Assembly: GCF_019145205.1 (NCBI RefSeq)
Contig: NZ_JAHSTT010000003.1
Coordinates: forward strand, 372,001-436,000
DNA from: Pseudomonas khavaziana
GTDB taxonomy: Bacteria; Pseudomonadota; Gammaproteobacteria; Pseudomonadales; Pseudomonadaceae
Direction: 5' to 3'
DNA: 64,000 bases
Part shown: positions 11,244-19,635 of the stretch, piece by piece
How positions within the stretch are numbered: position 1 is the first letter of the stretch
Layout of the letters: each line of letters starts with the position of its first letter
Translations under genes and position numbers: made by a program
The notes under the pieces: generated by a model
Seen by the model: only the letters and a program-made list of their open reading frames with translations
Databases searched by the model: none
Told to the model about the DNA's origin: nothing

Positions 11244-11533
11244 ATGAGGGGATAAAGGTCGTTTCGATTCTCGGTGAGGATTACTCGATCAAGGCACCGG
11301 CCGGCGAAGATCAGACCCTGATGCATGCCGTGACCATGCTCAAGGCTTCCCTGGCGGTTACCAAGAAAAAGTACCCGACCCTGATCGGTGACAAATTATT
11401 GGTATTGGCCGCGCTGAACCTGTGTGCCGAGCAGATCGAAATGCAGCAGGCGCACCAGCAGGAACTCGACCGTTACCAAGAGCAAGTCAGCGCCACGGTC
11501 GATGTGATTTCCAAGGTGATCGGGCAGCCCTAG
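11240..11533 (+). CDS. ZapA-like cell division protein
   Basis: A 97-residue protein of the ZapA family, which binds and cross-links FtsZ filaments. The N-terminal VVSILGEDYSIKAPAGED is the typical ZapA globular domain and the C-terminal half is a coiled coil (ALNLCAEQIEMQQAHQQ onward). It starts within the upstream coiled-coil gene (ATGA). In P. aeruginosa the main zapA gene is followed by 6S RNA and a 5-formyl-THF cyclo-ligase gene (memory); here the next gene is a convergent acyl-CoA dehydrogenase whose stop shares the CTAG tetranucleotide with this stop. This may therefore be a second zapA copy rather than the main one. Confidence 0.8.
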   Translation: MNEGIKVVSILGEDYSIKAPAGEDQTLMHAVTMLKASLAVTKKKYPTLIGDKLLVLAALNLCAEQIEMQQAHQQELDRYQEQVSATVDVISKVIGQP

Positions 11534-13332
11534 AACCAGTCGTCTTGCATTCCCAGGCACGTATCGTCGCGTGCCTCCAGAATCGCCAGTTCATGATGGC
11601 AGCCTGGTACTTCCCAAGTCAGGAAGTACCGGGCGGCCTGGAGCTTGCCCTTATAGAAGGCTGCATCGGCCGCATTGCCTTTGGCCAGCCCTTCTTCGGC
11701 GCGGATCGCCTGTTCCAGCCAGCGCCAGCCGATCACCGTATGCCCGAACACCTTCAAGTACAGTGCCGAGTTCGCCAGGCTGCTGGTGACCTTGCCCTGG
11801 GCGAGATCGGTCAGCAGGCCAATGGTGACGCTTTGCAGTCGATTAACCAGTTGCTCCAATGGCTCCCGTAGTGCAGTAAGTGACGGGTACTGCTGCGCCC
11901 GTGTACCGGTCTCGGCGATCAAGCGGATCAATTGTTTCAAACCGGCTCCACCGTTCTGGGCCAATTTGCGCCCGAGCAAGTCCAGGGACTGGATACCGTG
12001 GGTGCCTTCGTGGATCGGGTTCAAGCGGTTGTCGCGGTAGTACTGCTCCACCGGGTATTCGCGGGTGTAACCGTGCCCGCCAAGGATCTGGATCGCCAGT
12101 TCGTTGGCCTTGAGGCAAAACTCCGACGGCCAGGATTTGACGATAGGCGTGAGCAGGTCGAGCAGTTCGTGGGCTTGCTTGCGCTCGGCGTCGGCGGGCA
12201 GGGTGGTGGTGTCGTCGAACAGTCGCGCCGCGTACAGGCCGAGGTCAAAGGCGCCTTCCACATAGGCTTTCTGGGTCAGCAGCATGCGCTTGATGTCGGC
12301 ATGCTGGATGATCGACACCGGTGCGGTGCCCGGGTCCTTGCTGTCCGGCAGGCGGCCCTGGGGGCGTTCGCGAGCATAGTCCAGGGAGTACAGGTAGCCG
12401 GCGTAACCGAGCATCACTGCGCCCATGCCCACGCCGATGCGCGCCTCGTTCATCATCTGGAACATATAGCTCAGGCCCTGGTGCGGCTTGCCCACCAGAT
12501 AGCCAACACAGTTGCCGTGATCACCGAAGTTAAGCGCGGTGGACGTGGTGCCCCGCCAGCCCATCTTGTGGAACAGCCCGGCCAGCAGCACATCGTTGCG
12601 AGCGCCCAGGCTGCCGTCATCGTTGACCAGGAACTTAGGCACGATAAACAGCGAAATACCTTTCACGCCAGCAGGGGCGTCGGGCAGCTTGGCCAACACC
12701 ATATGCACGATGTTTTCCGACAGCGAGTGGTCGCCGCCGGAAATGAAGATCTTGTTGCCCTTGAGCCGATAACTGCCGTCAGCCGCAGGTTCAGCGCGGG
12801 TACGAATATCCGACAGGGATGAACCAGCATGGGGCTCGGTCAGGGCCATGGTGCCGAAGAAACGCCCGTCGATCATCGGTTGCAGGAAGCGTTGTTTCTG
12901 CTCTTCGGTGCCGAAGCTTTCGATCAGGTTGGCGGCGCCCATGGTCAGGAATGGGTAGGAGGTCGATGCGGCGTTGGCCGATTGGAAGTGGGCGAAGCAC
13001 GCCTGGGACAACAGTGTCGGCAGTTGCATGCCACCGGCTTCGAAACTGCGTGCGGCGTTGAGGAAACCGGCTTCCAGGAAGGCATCTACGGCGGGTTTGA
13101 CCTCCGGAATCAGGATGGCCTGGCCGTCTTCATAGCGCGGTTCGTTTTCATCGTTCTTGCGGTTGTGGGGGGCGAAGTGCTTTTCGGCGATGTTGCGCGC
13201 GGTGCTGATGGCTGCATCGAAGGTTTCGCGATTGTGCTCGGCAAACCGCTCGCGCTGGGTCAGGCCCTCGGCATCGAGGACTTCATACAGCTCGAAAGCC
13301 AGATTGCGGGAACTGAGCAGCGACTCGGACAT
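11530..13332 (-). CDS. Long-type acyl-CoA dehydrogenase (DmdC/AcdA-like)
   Basis: A 600-residue FAD enzyme that oxidises an acyl-CoA to the enoyl-CoA. It has the acyl-CoA dehydrogenase core ([17 protein letters not shown] at the flavin/substrate site, [19 protein letters not shown] near the active site) and an extra C-terminal helical domain (about 470-600). That domain marks the roughly 600-residue subgroup annotated as 3-methylmercaptopropionyl-CoA dehydrogenase-like. The true substrate is not evident. PAO1 has a similar gene (PA5020) at this place in the order (memory). It is followed on the opposite strand by the ZapA-like gene, with overlapping stops. Confidence 0.88.
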   Translation of the reverse strand: MSESLLSSRNLAFELYEVLDAEGLTQRERFAEHNRETFDAAISTARNIAEKHFAPHNRKNDENEPRYEDGQAILIPEVKPAVDAFLEAGFLNAARSFEAGGMQLPTLLSQACFAHFQSANAASTSYPFLTMGAANLIESFGTEEQKQRFLQPMIDGRFFGTMALTEPHAGSSLSDIRTRAEPAADGSYRLKGNKIFISGGDHSLSENIVHMVLAKLPDAPAGVKGISLFIVPKFLVNDDGSLGARNDVLLAGLFHKMGWRGTTSTALNFGDHGNCVGYLVGKPHQGLSYMFQMMNEARIGVGMGAVMLGYAGYLYSLDYARERPQGRLPDSKDPGTAPVSIIQHADIKRMLLTQKAYVEGAFDLGLYAARLFDDTTTLPADAERKQAHELLDLLTPIVKSWPSEFCLKANELAIQILGGHGYTREYPVEQYYRDNRLNPIHEGTHGIQSLDLLGRKLAQNGGAGLKQLIRLIAETGTRAQQYPSLTALREPLEQLVNRLQSVTIGLLTDLAQGKVTSSLANSALYLKVFGHTVIGWRWLEQAIRAEEGLAKGNAADAAFYKGKLQAARYFLTWEVPGCHHELAILEARDDTCLGMQDDWF

Positions 13333-13448
13333 GGCGGCTTACCTTTGGAGGAATTGGCCTGAGTCTAAGCGCGTGAATATAGGCTGGATAGCAAGATTGA
13401 TCTGGGTGATGGAAGGGCAAAACGCAGGCAGGTAATTGAAGTGCAGTC

Positions 13449-13536
13449 AATGTGGGGGCTTGCTCCCGATAGCGGTGTGTCAGTGTCCAATGTGCTGACT
13501 GACACTCCGCTATCGGGAGCAAGCCCCCTCCCACAG
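13449..13536. repeat. REPIN, family A, left arm shortened
   Basis: AATGTGGG joins directly to GGCTTGCTCCCGATAGC, missing three bases of the usual left arm. The right arm is complete. It ends 4 bp beyond the putA stop. Confidence 0.85.
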
Positions 13537-13539
13537 TGT

Positions 13540-16500
13540 TTAACCGATAGTCATCAGGCTGGCGTTACCGCCTGCCGCTGCGGTGTTGACGCTCAACGCC
13601 CGCTCGATCACCAAACGCTCCAAGGCGATGGCCGTCTCACCCTGAGACATACCATGCACCCCAACAATCGCCCCACCACGCTGCGCCACTTGCTGGCATA
13701 CCGCACGCAATTGGTCGGAATCGCCGTGGTGCAGAACGGCGTCGAACACCACGTCGTCCTTGGTCCAGTCGGCCACGCGCTTGATCTTCGCCTGAATATC
13801 CTTCGGCAGGCGTGCGAACAACGCCTTGGTCAGCTCGGTTTCCGGCCATACCGCCGAACCGCCTACAGCCAACACCGCCGCCAGTTGAGTGAGCAAGTCG
13901 CCTTCCACTTCAGCCAGGCACAGCACGTGCTCGCGCGGCAGGATGGCATAGCTGTTGCGCTCGCCTGTCGGGCCGGCCAGTTGGCGGGTGATACCGCTCT
14001 GGGACTGTGCGGCGAACTGAGTGCACAGCGCGCTCAGCTCACTGAACTTGTTGCTGTCGGCCCAGGTTTTCAGGGAGGTCAGCGCTTGGCTCATGGCATC
14101 GCGCAGGCGCACATCGGGTGCAGCCAACTTGTCGCCGCGTACGAAGGATTGCTCGATCGCATCGGTAGGACGAGTCGACAGCAGGCGGTACAGGTACAGC
14201 GGGCCACCGGCTTTCGGGCCAGTGCCCGACAGGCCTTCACCACCGAACGGCTGCACGCCGACCACGGCACCCACAATGTTGCGGTTGACGTAAACGTTAC
14301 CGGCATTGACGTTGTCGATCACCTTGGCGATGGTTTCGTCGATGCGGGTGTGCACGCCCAGGGTCAGGCCGTAGCCCGACGCGTTGATCTGACCGATCAG
14401 CTGGTCGATCTCTTTGCGCTTGTAGCGCACCACGTGCAGCACCGGGCCGAAGATTTCCCGTTGCAGCTCGTCGAAGCTTTCCAGCTCGATCAGGGTGGGC
14501 GTGACGAAGGTGCCGCGCTTGATCTCTTCGCCGTCGGCAATCGCCACCTGGTACACGGTGCGGCCTTTGTCACGCATGGCCTGGATGTGTTTCTCGATGC
14601 CGGCCTTGGCTTCGGCGTCGATCACCGGGCCGATGTCCACCGACAGGCGCTCAGGGTTGCCCAGGCGGCATTCAGCCATGGCGCCCTTGAGCATTTCGAT
14701 CACGCGGTCTGCCGAATCTTCCTGCAGGCACAACACGCGCAGGGCCGAGCAACGTTGGCCGGCGCTGTCGAAAGCCGAGGACACCACGTCGATCACCACC
14801 TGTTCAGTGAGTGCCGACGAGTCAACGATCATTGCGTTCTGGCCACCGGTTTCGGCGATCAGCGGGATAGGGCGACCCTGGGCGTCCAGGCGCCCGGCGA
14901 CATTGCGTTGCAGCAAGCGCGCAACCTCGGTGGAACCGGTGAACATCACGCCTTTGACGCGATCATCACCCACCAGGCGGGCACCGACGCTTTCGCCCTG
15001 GCCCGGCAGCAGTTGCAGCACGCCTTCCGGAATACCGGCTTCGAGCAGGATGCGCACGGCTTGGGCGGCAACCAGCGGGGTTTGTTCGGCGGGCTTGGCC
15101 AAGACCGGGTTACCGGCGGCCAATGCTGCGGCAACCTGGCCGCTGAAGATCGCCAGCGGGAAGTTCCACGGGCTGATGCATACCACCGGGCCCAGTGGGC
15201 GATGGGCATCATTGGTGAAATCGTTGCGCGCCTGCACCGCGTAGTAACGCAGGAAGTCCACGGCTTCACGCACTTCGGCGATGGCATTGGCGAAGGTTTT
15301 GCCGGCTTCACGGGCCAGCAGGCCCATCAGCGGCTGGATCTCGCCTTCCATCAGGTCGGCGGCACGCTCCAGGATCGCGGCGCGTTCGGCGGGCGGGGTG
15401 GCCTGCCAGATCGGCGCGGCGCTGATGGCGCACTGGATCGCGTTGTCGACGTCTTCGACGGTGGCTTCCTGTACATGGCCGACCACATCACGCAGGTCGG
15501 AGGGGTTCAGCACTGGCTGTGCCGCTTCCTGGCTGGAGGCGCAACCGAGCATCGGCACGGCTTTCCAGTTGTTGTGCGCGGTCGCCAGCAGGGCGCAGGA
15601 CAGCGACGCCAGGCGGTGTTCGTTGGCCAAATCGATACCGGCCGAGTTGGCGCGGTCGCTGCCATACAGGTCACGCGGCAGCGGGATACGCGGGTGCGGC
15701 AAGCCGAAGCCGCCTTCCAGCGTCGCCATCTGCTCGATGCTGGCCACTGGATCGGCCACCAGCTCCTGGATCGAGATGGATTGGTCAGCGATACGGTTGA
15801 CGAACGAGGTATTGGCGCCATTTTCCAGCAGGCGGCGTACCAGGTAGGCCAGCAGCGTTTCGTGGGTGCCGACCGGTGCGTACACACGGCACGGACGGTT
15901 CAGCTTGCCTTCGGAGATCTTGCCTACCACTTGCTCGTACAACGGTTCACCCATGCCGTGCAGGCATTGGAACTCGTACTGGCCGGGGTAATAGTTCTGG
16001 CCGGCGATATGGTAGATGGCCGACAGGGTGTGGGCGTTGTGCGTGGCGAACTGCGGGTAGATGGCTTCCGGCACCGACAGCAGTTTGCGTGCACAGGCAA
16101 TGTAGGAAACGTCGGTGTAAACCTTGCGGGTGTACACCGGGTAGCCTTCCAGGCCCTCGACCTGGGCGCGCTTGATTTCGCTGTCCCAGTACGCGCCTTT
16201 TACCAGGCGGATCATCAGGCGATGGCGGCTGCGGCGGGCCAGGTCGATGACGTAGTCGATCACATACGGGCAACGCTTCTGGTAAGCCTGGATCACAAAA
16301 CCGATGCCGTTCCAGCCGGTCAGTTGCGGCTCGAAGCACAGGCGCTCGAGCAGGTCCAGGGACAGCTCCAGGCGGTCGGCTTCTTCGGCGTCGATGTTCA
16401 GGCCGATGTCGTATTGCTTGGCCAGCAGGGTCAGCGACAGCAGGCGTGGGTACAGCTCGTCCATCACACGCTCGTACTGTGCACGGCTGTAGCGCGGGTG

Positions 16501-17493
16501 CAGGGCGGAAAGCTTGATGGAGATGCCCGGGCCCTCATAGATCCCACGGCCATGGGAGGCTTTGCCGATGGAGTGAATGGCTTGTTCATACGAGGCCAGG
16601 TACTTCTGGGCATCGTGTTCGGTGAGCGCGGCTTCACCGAGCATGTCGTAGGAGTAACGGAAGCCTTTGGCTTCGAACTTGCTCGCGTTGGCCAGGGCTT
16701 CGGCGATGGTTTCGCCGGTGACGAACTGCTCGCCCATCAGGCGCATGGCCATGTCGACGCCCTTGCGGATCATCGGCTCGCCGCTTTTGCCGATGATGCG
16801 GCTCAGGGACGAGGTCAAGCCTGCCTCGTTATGGGTGGCGACCAATTTGCCGGTCAGCAGCAGGCCCCAGGTAGCGGCGTTGACGAACAGCGACGGGCTG
16901 TTGCCCAAATGTGGGTGCCAGTTGCCGGTGCTGATCTTGTCGCGGATCAGCGCGTCACGGGTGCCTTTGTCCGGGATGCGCAACAACGCTTCGGCCAGGC
17001 ACATCAGCGCCACGCCTTCCTGGGACGACAGGGAAAATTCCTGCAGCAGGCCCTGGACGATACCGGCGCGGCCACCGGCGCTCTTCTGATTGCGCAGTTT
17101 TTCGGCAATCGAGGCGGCCAGCTTGTTGGTGGCTTCGGCCATTTCGACCGGCAGGCGCGCCTGCTCGATCAGCATCGGCACCACTTCCGGCTCCGGGCGG
17201 CGGTATGCGGCGGTGATCGAGGCGCGCAGTACGGATTGCGGCAGGATGCTTTCGGCGAACTCCAGGAAGCACTGGTGGGCGTGATCGGCCTGGATTTCAC
17301 CTGCGTCTTCAGCGTCCTTGAGGCCCGAGCCATTGAGCTCGGACAGGGTTGCACCACCCTCGAGTTTCTCCAGGTAATTGAAAATCGCCTGCTTGATCAA
17401 CCAGTGCGGCGTGCGATCAATGGAGGTCGCGGCGGCCTTAAGGCGTTCGCGGGTCGGGTCGTCGAGTTTGACCCCAAGGGTGGTCGTTGCCAT
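13540..17493 (-). CDS. putA: Trifunctional proline utilisation protein PutA
   Basis: A 1317-residue protein that oxidises proline to glutamate and represses its own operon. The N-terminal ribbon-helix-helix DNA-binding domain is about residues 1-47 (ATTTLGVKLDDPTRERLK). The FAD proline dehydrogenase barrel follows (about 180-560, with RLVKGAYWDSEIKRAQ). The NAD aldehyde dehydrogenase domain (about 640-1120) has the nucleophile Cys in AGQRCSALRV and the Glu in IAETGGQNAM. The C-terminal domain is PutA-specific. Start 17493 has GAGG 9 bases upstream. The divergent putP and five GTTGCA boxes between them fit the standard put circuit: without proline PutA binds DNA, with proline it moves to the membrane. 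Confidence 0.97.
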   Translation of the reverse strand: MATTTLGVKLDDPTRERLKAAATSIDRTPHWLIKQAIFNYLEKLEGGATLSELNGSGLKDAEDAGEIQADHAHQCFLEFAESILPQSVLRASITAAYRRPEPEVVPMLIEQARLPVEMAEATNKLAASIAEKLRNQKSAGGRAGIVQGLLQEFSLSSQEGVALMCLAEALLRIPDKGTRDALIRDKISTGNWHPHLGNSPSLFVNAATWGLLLTGKLVATHNEAGLTSSLSRIIGKSGEPMIRKGVDMAMRLMGEQFVTGETIAEALANASKFEAKGFRYSYDMLGEAALTEHDAQKYLASYEQAIHSIGKASHGRGIYEGPGISIKLSALHPRYSRAQYERVMDELYPRLLSLTLLAKQYDIGLNIDAEEADRLELSLDLLERLCFEPQLTGWNGIGFVIQAYQKRCPYVIDYVIDLARRSRHRLMIRLVKGAYWDSEIKRAQVEGLEGYPVYTRKVYTDVSYIACARKLLSVPEAIYPQFATHNAHTLSAIYHIAGQNYYPGQYEFQCLHGMGEPLYEQVVGKISEGKLNRPCRVYAPVGTHETLLAYLVRRLLENGANTSFVNRIADQSISIQELVADPVASIEQMATLEGGFGLPHPRIPLPRDLYGSDRANSAGIDLANEHRLASLSCALLATAHNNWKAVPMLGCASSQEAAQPVLNPSDLRDVVGHVQEATVEDVDNAIQCAISAAPIWQATPPAERAAILERAADLMEGEIQPLMGLLAREAGKTFANAIAEVREAVDFLRYYAVQARNDFTNDAHRPLGPVVCISPWNFPLAIFSGQVAAALAAGNPVLAKPAEQTPLVAAQAVRILLEAGIPEGVLQLLPGQGESVGARLVGDDRVKGVMFTGSTEVARLLQRNVAGRLDAQGRPIPLIAETGGQNAMIVDSSALTEQVVIDVVSSAFDSAGQRCSALRVLCLQEDSADRVIEMLKGAMAECRLGNPERLSVDIGPVIDAEAKAGIEKHIQAMRDKGRTVYQVAIADGEEIKRGTFVTPTLIELESFDELQREIFGPVLHVVRYKRKEIDQLIGQINASGYGLTLGVHTRIDETIAKVIDNVNAGNVYVNRNIVGAVVGVQPFGGEGLSGTGPKAGGPLYLYRLLSTRPTDAIEQSFVRGDKLAAPDVRLRDAMSQALTSLKTWADSNKFSELSALCTQFAAQSQSGITRQLAGPTGERNSYAILPREHVLCLAEVEGDLLTQLAAVLAVGGSAVWPETELTKALFARLPKDIQAKIKRVADWTKDDVVFDAVLHHGDSDQLRAVCQQVAQRGGAIVGVHGMSQGETAIALERLVIERALSVNTAAAGGNASLMTIG

Positions 17494-17565
17494 CTTTTTA
17501 TCCTCATGGGTGCCACTACCGAGTGGCATCTGCTGGCGGCAAGATTAGCTTTGCCCATGCGCAGG

Positions 17566-17804
17566 TGCAACCGGGTGCAACCCTTTTGTTCAGGAAATTT
17601 TCGACGGTTGATCGGAAAAAAATGAGGCAACGGCGGAATCGGCTTTGTCTTGGTGCTTTTGCTTCTGAGATCGGCTGTTCTTGCTCCGAAAAGGAGCAAA
17701 AACAGGGCGTTTGTCCAGAAACACACTTGGGTGCAACTTATTCGAAAGAAACTGGTTGCACCTTATTTGCTTTGTTGAATAGCATTCGCGCACCAAGGTG
17801 CAAC
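17566..17804. promoter_or_regulatory. put control region with five PutA operator boxes
   Basis: The hexamer GTTGCA, the known core site of E. coli PutA, occurs five times in the putA-putP gap. It lies as TGCAAC at 17566-17571, 17576-17581, 17732-17737 and 17799-17804, and as GTTGCA at 17755-17760. Four of them are within GGTGCAAC and the fifth is the same octamer inverted. Two are near putA and three nearer putP. The boxes are seen; binding is inferred. Confidence 0.8.
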
Positions 17805-17953
17805 CATCTCTAGGGGTGGTTCATCGGCTGGCGGCTTTCCTGGGGAAACGCCAGTCATAAATGCGCGGCACGCAGGCTCGTCTATCCGGTTACTGACCGA
17901 TGGTCGTCCGACTGACCGTCGCTACATAAAAACAAAGCCAGGGCGTCACTCCT

Positions 17954-19438
17954 ATGAGCGTTAGCAATCCAACCCTGATCACGTTCGTGATCTACATCGC
18001 AGCAATGGTGCTGATCGGCCTGATGGCCTATCGCTCCACCAACAACCTTTCCGATTACATCCTCGGCGGTCGCAGCCTCGGTAGCGTGGTGACAGCCTTG
18101 TCAGCCGGTGCTTCCGACATGAGCGGCTGGTTGTTGATGGGCTTGCCGGGCGCGATCTACATGTCCGGTCTGTCGGAAAGCTGGATTGCCATCGGCCTGA
18201 TCGTCGGTGCCTACCTCAACTGGTTGTTCGTGGCCGGCCGCCTGCGGGTGCAGACCGAACACAACGGCGACGCGCTGACCCTGCCGGATTACTTCTCCAG
18301 CCGCTTCGAAGATAAAAGCGGCCTGCTGCGGATCATCTCCGCCGTGGTGATCCTGGTGTTCTTCACCATCTACTGCGCTTCCGGCATCGTCGCCGGTGCC
18401 CGCCTGTTCGAAAGCACCTTCGGCATGTCCTATGAGACTGCGCTGTGGGCCGGTGCTGCGGCGACCATTGCCTACACCTTTATCGGTGGTTTCCTGGCGG
18501 TCAGCTGGACCGACACCGTACAAGCCACGCTGATGATTTTTGCGCTGATCCTGACGCCAATCATCGTGCTGCTGGCAACTGGCGGTGTCGACACCACCTT
18601 CCTGGCCATCGAAGCCAAGGACCCGACCAACTTCGACATGCTGAAAAACACCACCTTCATCGGCATCATCTCGCTGATGGGCTGGGGCCTGGGTTACTTC
18701 GGCCAGCCGCACATTCTCGCGCGTTTCATGGCGGCGGATTCGGTGAAGTCGATCGCCAAGGCGCGTCGCATCTCCATGACCTGGATGATCCTGTGCCTGG
18801 GCGGCACCGTGGCAGTGGGTTTCTTCGGTATCGCCTACTTCTCGGCGCATCCGGAAGTGGCAGGCCCGGTAACTGAAAACCCTGAGCGAGTGTTTATCGA
18901 GCTGGCCAAGATCCTGTTCAACCCATGGGTTGCCGGTGTCCTGCTGTCGGCCATCCTCGCGGCTGTCATGAGCACTCTGAGCTGCCAGTTGCTGGTGTGC
19001 TCCAGCGCCCTGACCGAAGACTTCTACAAGGCGTTCCTGCGTAAAGGCGCCTCCCAGCTTGAGCTGGTATGGGTCGGTCGCATCATGGTGCTGGTGGTGG
19101 CCTTGATCGCCATCGCCATGGCCGCCAACCCGGAAAACCGCGTACTGGGCCTGGTCAGCTACGCCTGGGCCGGCTTCGGCGCGGCGTTCGGCCCGGTGGT
19201 GCTGATCTCGGTTATCTGGAAACACATGACCCGTAACGGCGCACTGGCGGGCATCCTCGTCGGCGCGATTACCGTGATCGTGTGGAAGCACTTCGAGCTG
19301 CTGGGCCTGTACGAAATCATCCCAGGCTTCATCTTCGCCAGCCTGGCGATCTACTTCGTGAGCAAAATGGGCGCACCGACTGCGGGTATGGTCGAGCGCT
19401 TTGATGCTGCGGAGAAAGACTACAACCTCAACAAGTAA
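17954..19438 (+). CDS. putP: Sodium/proline symporter PutP
   Basis: A 494-residue inner-membrane protein of the sodium:solute symporter family that imports proline with Na+. It has about thirteen hydrophobic segments. Family landmarks are LGGRSLGSVVTALSAGASDM near the N-terminus (the Na+-site region of TM2) and GWGLGYFGQPHILARFMA in the middle. It diverges from putA and supplies its substrate; a strong terminator follows the gene. Confidence 0.97.
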   Translation: MSVSNPTLITFVIYIAAMVLIGLMAYRSTNNLSDYILGGRSLGSVVTALSAGASDMSGWLLMGLPGAIYMSGLSESWIAIGLIVGAYLNWLFVAGRLRVQTEHNGDALTLPDYFSSRFEDKSGLLRIISAVVILVFFTIYCASGIVAGARLFESTFGMSYETALWAGAAATIAYTFIGGFLAVSWTDTVQATLMIFALILTPIIVLLATGGVDTTFLAIEAKDPTNFDMLKNTTFIGIISLMGWGLGYFGQPHILARFMAADSVKSIAKARRISMTWMILCLGGTVAVGFFGIAYFSAHPEVAGPVTENPERVFIELAKILFNPWVAGVLLSAILAAVMSTLSCQLLVCSSALTEDFYKAFLRKGASQLELVWVGRIMVLVVALIAIAMAANPENRVLGLVSYAWAGFGAAFGPVVLISVIWKHMTRNGALAGILVGAITVIVWKHFELLGLYEIIPGFIFASLAIYFVSKMGAPTAGMVERFDAAEKDYNLNK

Positions 19439-19471
19439 TTCCTTGGGCGTTTAACGCCTGTTGAGCGAGTG

Positions 19472-19508
19472 AAAAAGGCCCGCGTCCCGAGGATGCCGGG
19501 CCTTTTTT
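19472..19508 (+). terminator. Rho-independent terminator after putP
   Basis: AAAAAGGCCCG, a 14-base loop region, then CGGGCCTTTTTTT. The GC stem with a run of seven T is typical. The A-run on the other side makes it able to work in both directions. Confidence 0.88.
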
Positions 19509-19635
19509 TGTGCGAGCCCTCGGCTGCTGCTGAATGAAGCCAAGGGTAGGACCTTACTGATTTGCCTGCGATGAGTCCTGGCTGGCGACAAGCTGGTGCA
19601 GAATCGGCCGCCCACCCTTCGCAGAGAAACACCGG

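Noticed and set aside
11534-11600. 6S RNA expected after zapA
   Set aside because: The acyl-CoA dehydrogenase coding sequence begins within the zapA-like stop, leaving no space for the RNA.
13441-17625. A 1394-codon open frame on the plus strand opposite putA
   Set aside because: It is the antisense shadow of a high-GC gene: it covers the REPIN and the whole of putA, has no family likeness and low-complexity Gln/His/Gly-rich content.
19511-19635. A sigma-54 promoter before vgrG (TGGCGAC...GTGCAG)
   Set aside because: The GG to GC distance is two bases too long for a -24/-12 element.
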